From NCBI GenBank assembly GCA_018902755.1, contig JAHIQI010000068.1:35026-99025 (forward strand): a DNA stretch of 64,000 nucleotides, written 5' to 3'. Positions 50,557-59,659 of the stretch are shown here, piece by piece. The stretch is from Pseudomonadota bacterium (GTDB taxonomy: Bacteria; Desulfobacterota; Desulfarculia; Desulfarculales; Desulfarculaceae). The notes below the pieces were generated by a model that did not search any database, was not told where the DNA came from, and saw only the letters and a program-made list of their open reading frames with translations. Positions within the stretch are counted from its first letter, which is position 1. Each line of letters begins with the position of its first letter. Position numbers and translations under genes: made by a program.

Positions 50557-51732
50557 ATGGATTTTAAGCTGAGCGAAGAGCTGACCATGCTCCGCGACAT
50601 GGTGGCGGATTTTGCCAAAGAGCAGATCGCCCCCTATGCCGACGAGTGGGACGAAAAACACTACTTCCCCTATGAGGAAGTGGTCAAGCCGATGGCCGAG
50701 CTGGGCCTGTTCGGCACCGTGATCCCCGAGGAGTACGGCGGAAACGAGATGGGCTGGCTGGCGGCCATGATCATCACCGAGGAGATCGCCCGCGCCAGCA
50801 GCAGCTTGCGCGTCCAGATCAACATGAACACCTTGGGCTGCGCCTTCACCATCTTCCGCTACGGCACCGAAGAGGCCAAGAAGAAATACATCGAGAAGCT
50901 GGTCACCGCCGAGTACATGGGCGGCTTCGGCATCACCGAGCCCAACGCGGGCTCCGACGTCATGTCCCTGAAGTCCACCGCTGAGGACAAGGGCGACTAC
51001 TGGGTGCTCAACGGCTCCAAGACCTGGATCTCCAACGCCTCCACCGCCCATTGCGTGATCTACTACGCCTACGCCACCGTGGAGGACAAGAAGAAGCTGT
51101 GCGCCTTCGTGGTGGACCTGCGCAACGAAAACGGCGACCAGGCCGAGGGCGTGAGCGTGACCGACCTGGACAAGATGGGCAGCCGCTCCAGCCCCACCGG
51201 CGAGATCTACCTGGACAACGTGAAGGTGCCCAAGGAGAACCTGCTGGGCAAGGTGGGCGACGGCGCCAAGATCGTCTTCGGCTCCCTGAACCAGACCCGC
51301 CTGAGCGCGGCGGCTGGCGGCGTGGGCCTGGCCCAGGCCTGCCTGGACGAGTCCATCAAGTACGCCAACGAGCGCGAGCAGTTTGGCAAGCCCATCGGCA
51401 CCCTGCAGATGATCCAGGACCAGATCGCCCAGATGGCCATCGAGATCGAGGCCGCCCGCCTGCTGGTCTACAAGGCCGCCGTGCAAAAGGACGACGGCAT
51501 GCTGGGCAACACCCTGGAAGTGGCCGCGGCCAAGTGGAAATCCGGCGAGGTGGCCAACATGTGCGCGGGCTACGCCATGCGCATCCTGGGCGCCTACGGC
51601 TACAGCACCGAGTACTCGGTGGCCCGCTTCTACCGCGATGCGCCCACCTACTTCATGGTCGAGGGTAGCGCCAATATCTGCAAGTTCATCGTTGCGATGG
51701 ACGCGCTGGGCCTGCGCAAGGCCAACAAGTAG
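50557..51732 (+). CDS. gdh: Glutaryl-CoA dehydrogenase, probably non-decarboxylating
   Basis: 391 residues with acyl-CoA dehydrogenase motifs GFGITEPNAGSDVMSLKS and AIEIEAARLLVYKAA. The catalytic Glu lies in YFMVEGSANICKF. The residue before it is Val; decarboxylating enzymes have Tyr there, and a Tyr-to-Val change is known to mark the non-decarboxylating enzyme of Desulfococcus. The product would be glutaconyl-CoA. The next gene encodes glutaconyl-CoA decarboxylase alpha, so the two steps are separate. GGAGG with a 10-nt spacer precedes the ATG. Confidence 0.88.
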   Translation: MDFKLSEELTMLRDMVADFAKEQIAPYADEWDEKHYFPYEEVVKPMAELGLFGTVIPEEYGGNEMGWLAAMIITEEIARASSSLRVQINMNTLGCAFTIFRYGTEEAKKKYIEKLVTAEYMGGFGITEPNAGSDVMSLKSTAEDKGDYWVLNGSKTWISNASTAHCVIYYAYATVEDKKKLCAFVVDLRNENGDQAEGVSVTDLDKMGSRSSPTGEIYLDNVKVPKENLLGKVGDGAKIVFGSLNQTRLSAAAGGVGLAQACLDESIKYANEREQFGKPIGTLQMIQDQIAQMAIEIEAARLLVYKAAVQKDDGMLGNTLEVAAAKWKSGEVANMCAGYAMRILGAYGYSTEYSVARFYRDAPTYFMVEGSANICKFIVAMDALGLRKANK

Positions 51733-51748
51733 TTAGGAGCGAGACGTC

Positions 51749-53488
51749 ATGCATCCGTATTTCAAGAATATGCCCACCTTCGGCAAGGCCCTGAGCGACA
51801 AGAAAAAGGCCAAAGCCGAGGACAACAAAAAATCCATCCTCGAGGTCGAGGCCAAGATCGCCGAGGAGATCGAGCGCGTAAAAAACGCCGGTCTGCCCGC
51901 CGAGAAGATCCACTCCCGCGGCCAGCTCACCGTCTGGGACCGCATCGAGAAGCTGGTGGACCCCGGCACCTTTAGGCCCCTGCACATCCTCCTCAACCCC
52001 AAGGACAACGAGGAAGGCACCACCGGCGTGGTGGACGGCCTGGCCAAGATCGAGGGCAAGTGGTGCGTGCTGGCCGGCTTTGACAACAAGGTCATGGCCG
52101 GGGCCTGGATCGCGGGCCAAGCCGAGAACCAGCTCAGGATCACCGACCTGGCCAAGCGCCTGCACATTCCCCTGGTGTGGCTGGTCAACTGCTCGGGCGT
52201 CAAGCTCACCGAGCAGGAAGAGGTCTACGCCGACCGCCGGGGCAACGGCACCACCTTCTTCCGTCATGCCGAGCTGGAGACCAAGGGTATTCCCATCCTG
52301 GCCGGGATCTGGGGCACCAACCCCGCGGGCGGCGGCTACCAGGGCATCAGCCCCACCTACCTCATCGCCCATAAGGACTGCAACATCGCCGTGGGCGGTG
52401 GCGGCATCGTGGGCGGCATGAGCCCCAAGGGCGGCTTCGACGTCGAGGGCGCCGAGCAGCTCATCGAGGCCACCCGCCACTTCAAGGAAGTGCCCCCGGG
52501 CTCGGTGGGCATCCACTACGACAAGACCGGCTTCTTCAAAGAGGTGCACGACACCGAGGAAGGCGTGCTTAATTCCATCCGCCGTCACATGACCCAGATG
52601 CCCGCCTACGACCTGGACTTCTTCAGGGTGGACGAGCCCAAGGAGCCCTTGTTTCCGGCGGACGACCTGTACTACCTGGTGAACTTCAACCAGAAGATGT
52701 CCTACGACTTCGACCAGTGCCTGGCCCGCCTGGTGGACGGCTCCGAGCACATGGAGTTCAAGCCCGGCTACGGCCCCGAGGTCTACACCGGCCTGGTGAA
52801 GTTGAACGGCCTGGTCATGGGCGTCATCGGCAACCGCCAGGGCTTCATGCCTCCGGGCTACCCCGAGTACGCGGGTGGCGAGTACATGGGCATCGGCGGC
52901 AAGCTCTACCGCCAGGGCCTGATCAAGATGAACGAGTTCGTGACCCTGTGCGGCCGCGACCGGGTGCCGATCATTTGGTTCCAGGACACCAGCGGCATCG
53001 ACGTGGGCGACATCGCCGAGCAGGCCGAGCTGTTGGGCCTGGGCCAGAGCCTCATCTACTCCATCGAGCAGACCGGCGTGCCCCAGATGATGGTGCTGCT
53101 GCGCAAAGGCACCGCCGCCGCCCACTACGTCATGGGCGGCCCCACGGCCAACAACCACAACGCCTTCACCCTGGGCACCGCCACCAGCGAGATCTACGTC
53201 ATGCACGGCGAGACCGCCGCCGCCGCCTCCTTCTCCCGCCGCCTGGTGAAAGAGAAAGACGCGGGCCGCGACCTGCAGCCGGTCATCGACAAGATGAACG
53301 ACCTGGCCCAGATGTACTACGACAAGTCCCGCCCCTGGTACTGCGCCTTCCGGGGCTTCGTGGACGAGGTGGTGAACTACACCGACCTCAGGGGTTACCT
53401 GACCGCCTTCGCCGAGGCGTCCTACCAGAACCCCAACTCCCTGTGCCCCCACCACCACATGATGCTCCCCAGGATCATCAAGGGCTGA
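51749..53488 (+). CDS. gcdA: Glutaconyl-CoA decarboxylase alpha (carboxyltransferase) subunit
   Basis: 579 residues. Transfers CO2 from glutaconyl-CoA to biotin, giving crotonyl-CoA. Crotonase-fold carboxyltransferase halves: VLAGFDNKVMAGAWIAGQAENQLR, LVNCSGVKLTEQEEVYADRRG, WGTNPAGGGYQGISPTYLIAH; then VIGNRQGFMPPGYPEY, WFQDTSGIDVGDIAEQAELL, and GPTANNHNAFTLGTATSE. Normally partners a biotin carrier (GcdC) and a Na+-pumping membrane subunit (GcdB); neither is in this window. Follows gdh by 16 bp; two terminators follow. Confidence 0.93.
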   Translation: MHPYFKNMPTFGKALSDKKKAKAEDNKKSILEVEAKIAEEIERVKNAGLPAEKIHSRGQLTVWDRIEKLVDPGTFRPLHILLNPKDNEEGTTGVVDGLAKIEGKWCVLAGFDNKVMAGAWIAGQAENQLRITDLAKRLHIPLVWLVNCSGVKLTEQEEVYADRRGNGTTFFRHAELETKGIPILAGIWGTNPAGGGYQGISPTYLIAHKDCNIAVGGGGIVGGMSPKGGFDVEGAEQLIEATRHFKEVPPGSVGIHYDKTGFFKEVHDTEEGVLNSIRRHMTQMPAYDLDFFRVDEPKEPLFPADDLYYLVNFNQKMSYDFDQCLARLVDGSEHMEFKPGYGPEVYTGLVKLNGLVMGVIGNRQGFMPPGYPEYAGGEYMGIGGKLYRQGLIKMNEFVTLCGRDRVPIIWFQDTSGIDVGDIAEQAELLGLGQSLIYSIEQTGVPQMMVLLRKGTAAAHYVMGGPTANNHNAFTLGTATSEIYVMHGETAAAASFSRRLVKEKDAGRDLQPVIDKMNDLAQMYYDKSRPWYCAFRGFVDEVVNYTDLRGYLTAFAEASYQNPNSLCPHHHMMLPRIIKG

Positions 53489-53513
53489 TGCGGGCCTAGC
53501 GATATAAAGCAAT

Positions 53514-53607
53514 CCGGGGAAACCCTTTTTCGAGAAAAAGGGTTTCCCCGGACCCTTCCCCAAAAGCGTTCCGCAATATTGCCCGCGCAATATTGCGGCG
53601 TTTTTTT
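53514..53607 (+). terminator. Two consecutive terminator hairpins after gcdA
   Basis: First: CCGGGGAAACCCTTTTTC and its inverse around a two-base loop (53514-53551), 18 bp each arm. Second: CCGCAATATTGC / GCAATATTGCGG with loop CCGC (53571-53598), then CG and seven Ts. A very strong stop for the gdh-gcdA message. Confidence 0.88.
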
Positions 53608-53669
53608 GTGGGTGGGCCGCGTGTTAGGCTGGAAGGCATCTACTCCACCCAAGCCAGGGAGGATGCCCC

Positions 53670-53855
53670 ATGAACGACGAATCTCGCAAAGAGCAAGTGG
53701 ACGCCCTGTGCCCCGAGTGCGGCCAGGGCTTCAAGGCCTACGTGGACCGCATCCTGCCCGAGGAGCACCAGGGCCACGGCGGCGAGGTGCTGGAAGGGGT
53801 TGAGTGCCCCCACTGCGGCTGCCACGAGTGCAAGATCGACGATTCGGTGCGGTGA
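53670..53855 (+). CDS. Small zinc-ribbon-like protein, 61 aa
   Basis: Two Cys pairs, LCPECGQGFKAY and ECPHCGCHECK, separated by an acidic/His linker: a zinc-ribbon or rubredoxin-like knuckle. GGGAGG before the ATG makes translation credible. Single-gene unit. Function unknown. Confidence 0.7.
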   Translation: MNDESRKEQVDALCPECGQGFKAYVDRILPEEHQGHGGEVLEGVECPHCGCHECKIDDSVR

Positions 53856-53948
53856 AAAGAACTTTGTAAAACTGCAAAAATCGGTTAGGAAGTTTTCAGC
53901 GGATTAATTACTACTGGCTTTTCCCAACCTCCAACCCGGAAGCACCCC

Positions 53949-54341
53949 ATGTCCATCGAAGACCTCAAGAAGAAGACCGGCAAGACCGCCAAGCTGTACT
54001 TTGACGGCTACAAGGACGACCGCCCCTACGATTTGTGGCGGAGCTTTGACAAAGACTTGGCCATGGATCTCAGCCTGTTCATCACCGGGCAGATGTACGC
54101 CCGCGAAAAGCTGCCCCACCCCACCCGCCAACTGGTGGCCGTGGCCACCCTCACCGCCCTGGAGCGCACCGACGAGCTGAAGCTGCACATCTGGGCCGCC
54201 CTCAACGTGGGCTGCGACCCTCACGACGTGGCCGAGACCATCTTCCAGGTGGCCATCTACGCGGGCATGCCCGTGGTCAACCAGGGCCTCAAGGTGCTGC
54301 AAGAGGTGCTCACCGAGCGGGGGCAGTGGCCCCTGGACTAA
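53949..54341 (+). CDS. Carboxymuconolactone decarboxylase-like (AhpD-fold) protein
   Basis: 130 residues. LFITGQMYAREKLPHPTRQL, LKLHIWAALNVGCDPHDVAE and QVAIYAGMPVVNQG follow the PcaC/CMD pattern (H-x3-ALN-x-G-x-T/D-x-x-E-V-x-E-x-x-x-Q-x-x-x-YAG-P). It lacks the CxxC of AhpD, so a peroxidase-reducing role is unlikely. In an anaerobe the role is unclear. Confidence 0.82.
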   Translation: MSIEDLKKKTGKTAKLYFDGYKDDRPYDLWRSFDKDLAMDLSLFITGQMYAREKLPHPTRQLVAVATLTALERTDELKLHIWAALNVGCDPHDVAETIFQVAIYAGMPVVNQGLKVLQEVLTERGQWPLD

Positions 54342-54347
54342 ACGCGG

Positions 54348-56750
54348 CTATTTGTCTGGTTTGAGCACCAACTCGCTGACCGCATGCTCGGCAATGGCCC
54401 GGTCGCTGAACCACCAGTACACCGGCGCGCCGTTCATGAAGGGCCCCACCTGGTCGGTGGTGTGAGGGTTGAGCACCCGGGCGGTGACCCCGCCGGGCAG
54501 CACGGCCATCACCTTGTCGTCGTCGGCCAGGTCGGCCACCATGCGCAGCGAATCGAATATCGTGACCTCGTAGGGCTTGTTGAAATCGTAGATGCCCCTG
54601 AGCAGGGTGGACTCCGAGCCGCCCATGGGGTGGAACTCGCCCAGGATGGGGGCCAGGAACCCCTGGCGGGCCACCGGGCTGACCAGGTTCAGGGTGTGCA
54701 GCTCGCCCCACTTCCAGGAGGCCGGGTCCGGGCCCAGCTTGTCGCTCAGCTCGGTCATCACCTCGCGCCCGGCCCAGCGGATGACTTGGTCGCGGCTCTC
54801 CTTGTCCGGGGTGGTGATGTCGTCGAACCAGGCCCAGGAGCCGGCCACCACCTTTGAGGCGAAGTGTTCCTTCCAGAAATAGTACTGATCCAGCATGAAG
54901 CGGGCCAAACCCTCGCCCAGCTCGTCGCGGTAGGTGAGCAGGGCGAAGCGGTTGTACACCGCCTGGAACACCAGGGGCGCGGCGGCTTGGGGCCGGTCGT
55001 GGTGGTCCCAGGAGGCCAGCAGCTCGCCCAGGGGCCGGGTGGTGGGGTCCTTTTTGAGGGCCTGGGCCAGGATGGGGGCCAGCAGCTCGGCCATGAGGTT
55101 CTTGTCGTCGCGCTGATAAGCCCAGCTGTCCATGGCGCTTTTTTTGCCTGGCGCGTTCATGAGCTGCATCAGGCGGCGGTAGCGCCAGGAGGGGGCCAGG
55201 CGCGAGGAGTAGTAATAGGGGTAGTCGCGGGTGATGGTCTTGTGGTTGCAGGTGCCCACCCAGCCCTTGGCCGGGTTCATGGCCTGGGGCATCTGCTTGT
55301 CCGGCACCCAGCCCAGCCAGTTGTCCTCCCCGGTGGTCACCACGTAGGGCGCCGTGCCCTGGCCCGGCCCCCGGATGGGCAGCCCGCCGCAAACCACCCA
55401 GCCGAAGTAACCGGCGATGTCGGCAAAGACGTAATTGAGCACCAGGTGACGCATGCCCTGGATGCCGTCGCGGAACTGCACCGCGTTGGTGGCCATCATG
55501 GCCTGGTCCAGGCCCAGGCGGCCATCAAAGGACTCGTAGGGCGCCCAGCGCAGGGTCAGCACCTTGTCGGTCTTGAGCCCCTTGAGCACCTCGCTGACCA
55601 CCGGCCCCCGCTTGCTGAGGCGAATCTTGACCTGCTCGGTGCGCATGCCGCCCGGCGCCTCGGCGTCCTTGATATTCAGGGCCTCGGTAACCACCTTGAA
55701 GGGAACCGGCTTGCCGTTCTCCAGGTAGTTGTCCGGGTTGGCCGGGTCCAGGGTCTCCACGTAGAGGTCCTGGCAGTCGCCGTAGGCGTTGGTCACCCCC
55801 CAGGCCACGTGCTGGTTGCGCCCCACCACGATGCCCGGTATGCCCGGCACGCCCACCCCGACCCAGCGGTACTGAGGCGTGATCAAGGCGATGGGATACC
55901 AGGGGCCGGGCAGGATGCGCGCGTCCAAATGGGGGTCGTTGGCCAGGATGGGCTTGCCTCCGGCGCTCAGGCCGGGGCCGGTCACCCAGTTGTTGCTGCT
56001 GAGTGCCAGGGCCCCCGGCGTCAAGGGCAGGGACAGGCCCGAGCTTTGGGCCAGGTTCAGGCGGGCCACGGCCTGGGGAAGGGAGCCTTCCTTGGGCGGG
56101 CCGGTCTCCTCGGGGTTTATGGTCAGGGGGAATAGCTCCCGCGCCCGCTCCAGGCCCAGCCTGTCAACGATCATCTGGGCCGCGGTTTCTATCTTGATAT
56201 TGCCCGAGGAGCCCCAGCTCATGAAAAGCTGCATGACTAGGCTGTCGGCCGCGCTCCAGGGGGTGGGCTTTATACCGGCCAACTTGAACTCCAGGGGATA
56301 CTCGTCCTGGCGGGTGGCGATGAAATAATTGACTCCGGCCAGGTAGCTCTCTATAAAGCGCCGCTGTTCGGGGTTGAGCATCTTGGCCATGCGCCGGGCG
56401 TTGCGCATGAAGCCCAGGGTGAGGTAGTGCAGGGCCAGGGGCCGGGCCTTTTCCCCGGCCAACTCGCAGATACGCCCGGTGGCCAGGCGGCGGATTACCT
56501 CCATCTGGAACAGCCGGTCCTGGGCGGTTACAAAGCCGTGGGCCCGGAAGGCGTCATGGGGATTGGCGGCATAGATGTAAGCCATGCCCTTGGCGTCGCG
56601 CAACACCTTGACCGGGGCGCTCAGGCCCGGCAGGATCAACTCGCCATCGGCCTGATAGGTGTTGAGCCTGGGCAGATACCACCACAGGCCCAGGGCAAGC
56701 AGCAACACCAGGGCCACTACGGCGGCCAACCACTTAAAAAGCTTGCGCAC
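54348..56750 (-). CDS. Penicillin acylase family (Ntn-hydrolase) precursor
   Basis: 800 residues. An N-terminal membrane helix or signal anchor (WLAAVVALVLLLALGLWWYL) is followed by the alpha chain (MAYIYAANPHDAFRAHGFVTAQDRLFQMEVIRR). The self-cleavage site lies in ALALSSNNWV, with the nucleophile Ser-Asn start of the beta chain; then GKPILANDPHL and VGRNQHVAWGVTNAYGDCQD. Processes amides such as acyl-homoserine lactones or other N-acyl compounds in the periplasm; substrate unknown. Transcribed towards the CMD-like gene. Confidence 0.9.
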   Translation of the reverse strand: MRKLFKWLAAVVALVLLLALGLWWYLPRLNTYQADGELILPGLSAPVKVLRDAKGMAYIYAANPHDAFRAHGFVTAQDRLFQMEVIRRLATGRICELAGEKARPLALHYLTLGFMRNARRMAKMLNPEQRRFIESYLAGVNYFIATRQDEYPLEFKLAGIKPTPWSAADSLVMQLFMSWGSSGNIKIETAAQMIVDRLGLERARELFPLTINPEETGPPKEGSLPQAVARLNLAQSSGLSLPLTPGALALSSNNWVTGPGLSAGGKPILANDPHLDARILPGPWYPIALITPQYRWVGVGVPGIPGIVVGRNQHVAWGVTNAYGDCQDLYVETLDPANPDNYLENGKPVPFKVVTEALNIKDAEAPGGMRTEQVKIRLSKRGPVVSEVLKGLKTDKVLTLRWAPYESFDGRLGLDQAMMATNAVQFRDGIQGMRHLVLNYVFADIAGYFGWVVCGGLPIRGPGQGTAPYVVTTGEDNWLGWVPDKQMPQAMNPAKGWVGTCNHKTITRDYPYYYSSRLAPSWRYRRLMQLMNAPGKKSAMDSWAYQRDDKNLMAELLAPILAQALKKDPTTRPLGELLASWDHHDRPQAAAPLVFQAVYNRFALLTYRDELGEGLARFMLDQYYFWKEHFASKVVAGSWAWFDDITTPDKESRDQVIRWAGREVMTELSDKLGPDPASWKWGELHTLNLVSPVARQGFLAPILGEFHPMGGSESTLLRGIYDFNKPYEVTIFDSLRMVADLADDDKVMAVLPGGVTARVLNPHTTDQVGPFMNGAPVYWWFSDRAIAEHAVSELVLKPDK

Positions 56751-56788
56751 GGCTCATCTTCCCAGCCACTTCCCCCGGGGGAATGGAA

Positions 56789-56817
56789 AAGGCGGGGCCC
56801 CGAAGGGCTCCCGCCTT
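56789..56817 (-). terminator. Terminator at the end of the tol-pal operon
   Basis: On the minus strand: AAGGCGGG-A-GCCC, TTCG tetraloop, GGGC-C-CCGCCTT, then TTCC. It separates ybgF from the acylase gene. Confidence 0.75.
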
Positions 56818-56861
56818 GTGTGATTGTTTTAGTGCCGGTGTGCGGGCAACGTATGCAGAGG

Positions 56862-57710
56862 CTAGAGCTTCTTGAGCACCTTCTGGGCCAGCTTGGCCTG
56901 GGAGCTCTTGGGGTAGTCCTTGACCAGCTTGCCCAACACGATCTTGGCGGTGCGTTTGTCCCCCAGGGCCCGGAACGCCAGCCCCTGCTTGTACAGGGCG
57001 GCGGGCACCTGGGCGCTCTTGGGATAGTGCTTGATCATCTGGTTGTAGGCCAGGATCGCCTCTTCGTATTTTTTCTCGGCGTAGAAGCACTCGCCGACCC
57101 AGTACTGGGCGTTGTCGGCCAGGGAGCTCTTGGGGTACTTCTTGATGTACTCGGCAAAGCGGTCCCGGGCCGGGCCGTAGGACTTTTGCTTGTACAGCCT
57201 CTGGCCCAGGTCGTAGATGTCCTTGGGCTTGGGCTCGGCCGGGGGCTGCTGGGCGGCGGCCTTGCCCGGCGGGGCTTTGGCCGCGGTCTTTTCCCCGTCC
57301 TTGCCCGGCGTCATGCCCAGGTAGGCCTCCAAGCGCTTGAGGCGCTCGTCGTTCTGGGCTTGGGCCTTGGCCGCGCTTTCCTTGGCCATCTGCGCTTCCT
57401 GGCTATTGCGCTGGTTTATGGCCTGTCCCAGGTTGTGCTCGCTCTCCTCCACCCGTCCCGACAGGCGCATCATGTCCTGGCGCAGGCTGGCCACCTGGGA
57501 CACCAGGTCGGCCTGGGGTTTGCGGCCCTCGGCGATCTGCTTGTCCAGGGCGTCGATCTTCTGCTCAAGCTGGGTGATCTGGCGATGCTGGCGGGTAACT
57601 TGGGACTGCAAGGCCGCGAACTGCTCCGGCTCCACCGTGGCGCAGCCCGCGCCCAGGGCGGCAGCCAGCCACAACACGAGAACGAGGGGGGCCAGCGCTT
57701 TTGCCTTCAT
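56862..57710 (-). CDS. ybgF: Tol-Pal system protein YbgF/CpoB
   Basis: 282 residues. An N-terminal lipobox-like signal (AAALGAGCATVEP) suggests a lipoprotein, whereas E. coli CpoB is soluble. Then a long coiled coil (QHRQITQLEQKIDALDKQIAEG) and three C-terminal TPR-like repeats (YDLGQRLYKQKSYGPARDRF; AQYWVGECFYAEKKYEEAI; ALYKQGLAFRALGDKRTA). Coordinates peptidoglycan synthesis with outer-membrane constriction. Last gene of the tol operon. Confidence 0.93.
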   Translation of the reverse strand: MKAKALAPLVLVLWLAAALGAGCATVEPEQFAALQSQVTRQHRQITQLEQKIDALDKQIAEGRKPQADLVSQVASLRQDMMRLSGRVEESEHNLGQAINQRNSQEAQMAKESAAKAQAQNDERLKRLEAYLGMTPGKDGEKTAAKAPPGKAAAQQPPAEPKPKDIYDLGQRLYKQKSYGPARDRFAEYIKKYPKSSLADNAQYWVGECFYAEKKYEEAILAYNQMIKHYPKSAQVPAALYKQGLAFRALGDKRTAKIVLGKLVKDYPKSSQAKLAQKVLKKL

Positions 57711-57744
57711 TTAATCCTCCCGGGGAGCGGTCCGGCCGCCCGGT

Positions 57745-58305
57745 TCAGTCCTTTATAACAAAGTGGCCCCGGCGGTTGGCCGCGTAGGCCTCCTCGGTTT
57801 GGCCCATCACCAGGGGCCGCTCCTCGCCGTAGCTCACCGTCTCCATCCGCTTGGGGCTTATGCCCATGGCCACCAGGTAGGCCTCGGCCGCCTTGGCCCG
57901 CTTCTCGCCCAGGGCCATGTTGTAGGCGTTGGAGCCGCGCTCGTCGCAGTGGCCTTCCACGATCACCTGCACCGAGGGATGCTGCTGCAAATAGGCCGCT
58001 TTCTCGTTGAGAACCTGCTTGGCCTCGGGGCTCAGGTCGTAGCGGTCGTAGTCGAAGTGCACGTCGGTGTTGACGAACACCTCCTTGAGCTGGGCCTCGG
58101 CGGTGCGGGCCTGCTCCTCCTTGAGTTGGGCCTCCTTGAGCCGCTGTTCGCGCAGGCGTCGCTCGCGCTCGGCCTCCAGGCGGGCCTTCTCCTGCTCGGT
58201 CATGGTGGAGCCGGGGCTGGGCACCGTGTCTTTGCTGCATCCCAGAGGGGCGGCCAGGCCTGCCAGAAGCACCGCCATGGCCATCCAAACCAGATATTTC
58301 TTCAC
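57745..58305 (-). CDS. pal: Peptidoglycan-associated lipoprotein Pal
   Basis: 186 residues from GTG 58305, preceded by GGGAGG. Lipobox LAAPLGC at the signal end; a charged coiled region (EQEKARLEAERERRLRE); an OmpA-like domain from ~85 (VHFDYDRYDLSPEAKQVLNEKA, VIVEGHCDERGSNAYNMALGEKRA) with the peptidoglycan-binding Asp and Arg. A longer upstream start (58341) would disturb the signal peptide. Anchors the outer membrane to peptidoglycan and binds TolB. Confidence 0.95.
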   Translation of the reverse strand: MKKYLVWMAMAVLLAGLAAPLGCSKDTVPSPGSTMTEQEKARLEAERERRLREQRLKEAQLKEEQARTAEAQLKEVFVNTDVHFDYDRYDLSPEAKQVLNEKAAYLQQHPSVQVIVEGHCDERGSNAYNMALGEKRAKAAEAYLVAMGISPKRMETVSYGEERPLVMGQTEEAYAANRRGHFVIKD

Positions 58306-58337
58306 GTCAAAGCCTCCCGCCAAGTGGGTTGTCTGTT

Positions 58338-59642
58338 TCATTTAACCATGATTCCCCGAGGAGACCAAGCAGGGTCGGTCTGCTCTCCGGGCAGGTTGGT
58401 AAGCCGGGTTATGAATTCCCCCCCCGCGGTCATCAGATAGATCTGGTAGCGCCCGGTGCGGCGGCCGGCATAGGCGATGAGCCGTCCGTCCGGGGAAAAG
58501 GTTGGGTCTTCGCCGCCGCCGAACCCGGAGCTGATCACCTTGACGTCGCTGCCGTCGGGCCGGATGGTGGCCACCTGGAAGGTGCCGTTAACCTGGGCCT
58601 GATAGGCGATGCGGTCGCCCCGGGGGCTCCAGCAGGGAGAGGCGCAGTATTTGTGGCCAAAGGTGATGCGCCGGTTGGTGCCGCTGGCCAGGTCCAGCAC
58701 GTAGATCTGGGGGTTGCCGCCCCGGTCGCTCACATAGGCCATGCGCTTGCCGTCTGGACTGAAAGAAGGGGCCACCTCGATGCCCCAGCCGTCGGTGAGG
58801 CGCTTGAGTACCTTGCCCGCCACGTCGGCCAGGAAGATGTTGTTCTGGCCGGTGTAGGACAGGGCCGCGGCCAACTGCCCCTGGTGCTGGGGCCTGAAGG
58901 CCGGGGTCAGGTTGACGCCGGGCTTGTTGATGATCACCTTGCCGCTGCCCCCGGCCAGGGCGTGCACCAAAATGGCCGGGCGGCGATTTACGTAGGAGCT
59001 GTAGGCCACCAGGGAGCCGTCCGGGCTCCAGGCGGGGTACAGGCTTATGTCGCCCTTCTTGCTCAGGTTGCGCACCCCGGAGCCGTCGAAGCGCATCAAA
59101 TAGATTTCCTTGACCCGCTCCCGCGCCCCCACGAAGGCGATCATGGTGGAGTAGATGGAGCGCTCGCCGGTGAGCGCCAGGATCACGTCGTCGCTGAAGC
59201 GGGCCAGCATGGCCCCCAGGTCGGCGGTGCGCCCGTCATAGCGCCGCCCCACCAACAGCTTGCCCTCGGTGATGTCGAACAGCCTGAGCTCCAGGGTGAA
59301 GATGCCGCCCGTCAGCTTGTAGCCACCGGTGATCAGCAGTTCGGCCCCGATGCGGCTCCAGCGGCGGTAGTCCACCTTTTCCAGGGCCGGAGCCCCCAGG
59401 AAGCTCTTGGGGTCCATGAAGTCGAACAGGCCGGTGTAGCTCAAATAGCGCTGGAGCATCTGGGTGCCCTCGATCCCGATGGGATCGGTGGCCGCACCGG
59501 GCAAGGGCTGGAATTGGCTGAGGGCCAAGGGCAGCTTTTTGCTGAAGGGCTGGGTGATGTCGATGTAGACCCGGGCGCTGGCCGGCAGGGCCATCCCCAG
59601 GATTAGAAGCGTCAAGGCAAGGGTGGCGATTAGGCGGCGCAT
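58338..59642 (-). CDS. tolB: Tol-Pal system beta-propeller protein TolB
   Basis: 434 residues. Signal peptide (RRLIATLALTLLILGMALPASA), N-terminal alpha/beta domain, then the WD40-like propeller built of repeats such as YPAWSPDGSLVAYSSY, APSFSPDGKRMAYVSDRGG, SPCWSPRGDRIAYQA and DPTFSPDGRLIAYAG. Periplasmic partner of Pal and TolA. Confidence 0.95.
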   Translation of the reverse strand: MRRLIATLALTLLILGMALPASARVYIDITQPFSKKLPLALSQFQPLPGAATDPIGIEGTQMLQRYLSYTGLFDFMDPKSFLGAPALEKVDYRRWSRIGAELLITGGYKLTGGIFTLELRLFDITEGKLLVGRRYDGRTADLGAMLARFSDDVILALTGERSIYSTMIAFVGARERVKEIYLMRFDGSGVRNLSKKGDISLYPAWSPDGSLVAYSSYVNRRPAILVHALAGGSGKVIINKPGVNLTPAFRPQHQGQLAAALSYTGQNNIFLADVAGKVLKRLTDGWGIEVAPSFSPDGKRMAYVSDRGGNPQIYVLDLASGTNRRITFGHKYCASPCWSPRGDRIAYQAQVNGTFQVATIRPDGSDVKVISSGFGGGEDPTFSPDGRLIAYAGRRTGRYQIYLMTAGGEFITRLTNLPGEQTDPAWSPRGIMVK

Positions 59643-59659
59643 CGTATCTCCGCTGAAGG

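Noticed and set aside
51686..53590. 634-residue minus-strand frame opposite gcdA
   Set aside because: Antisense shadow; composition dominated by Val/Gly/His/Leu with no motifs, while gcdA on the other strand is complete.
56427..57758. 443-residue plus-strand frame opposite ybgF and the acylase start
   Set aside because: Antisense shadow; covers two real genes and a terminator.
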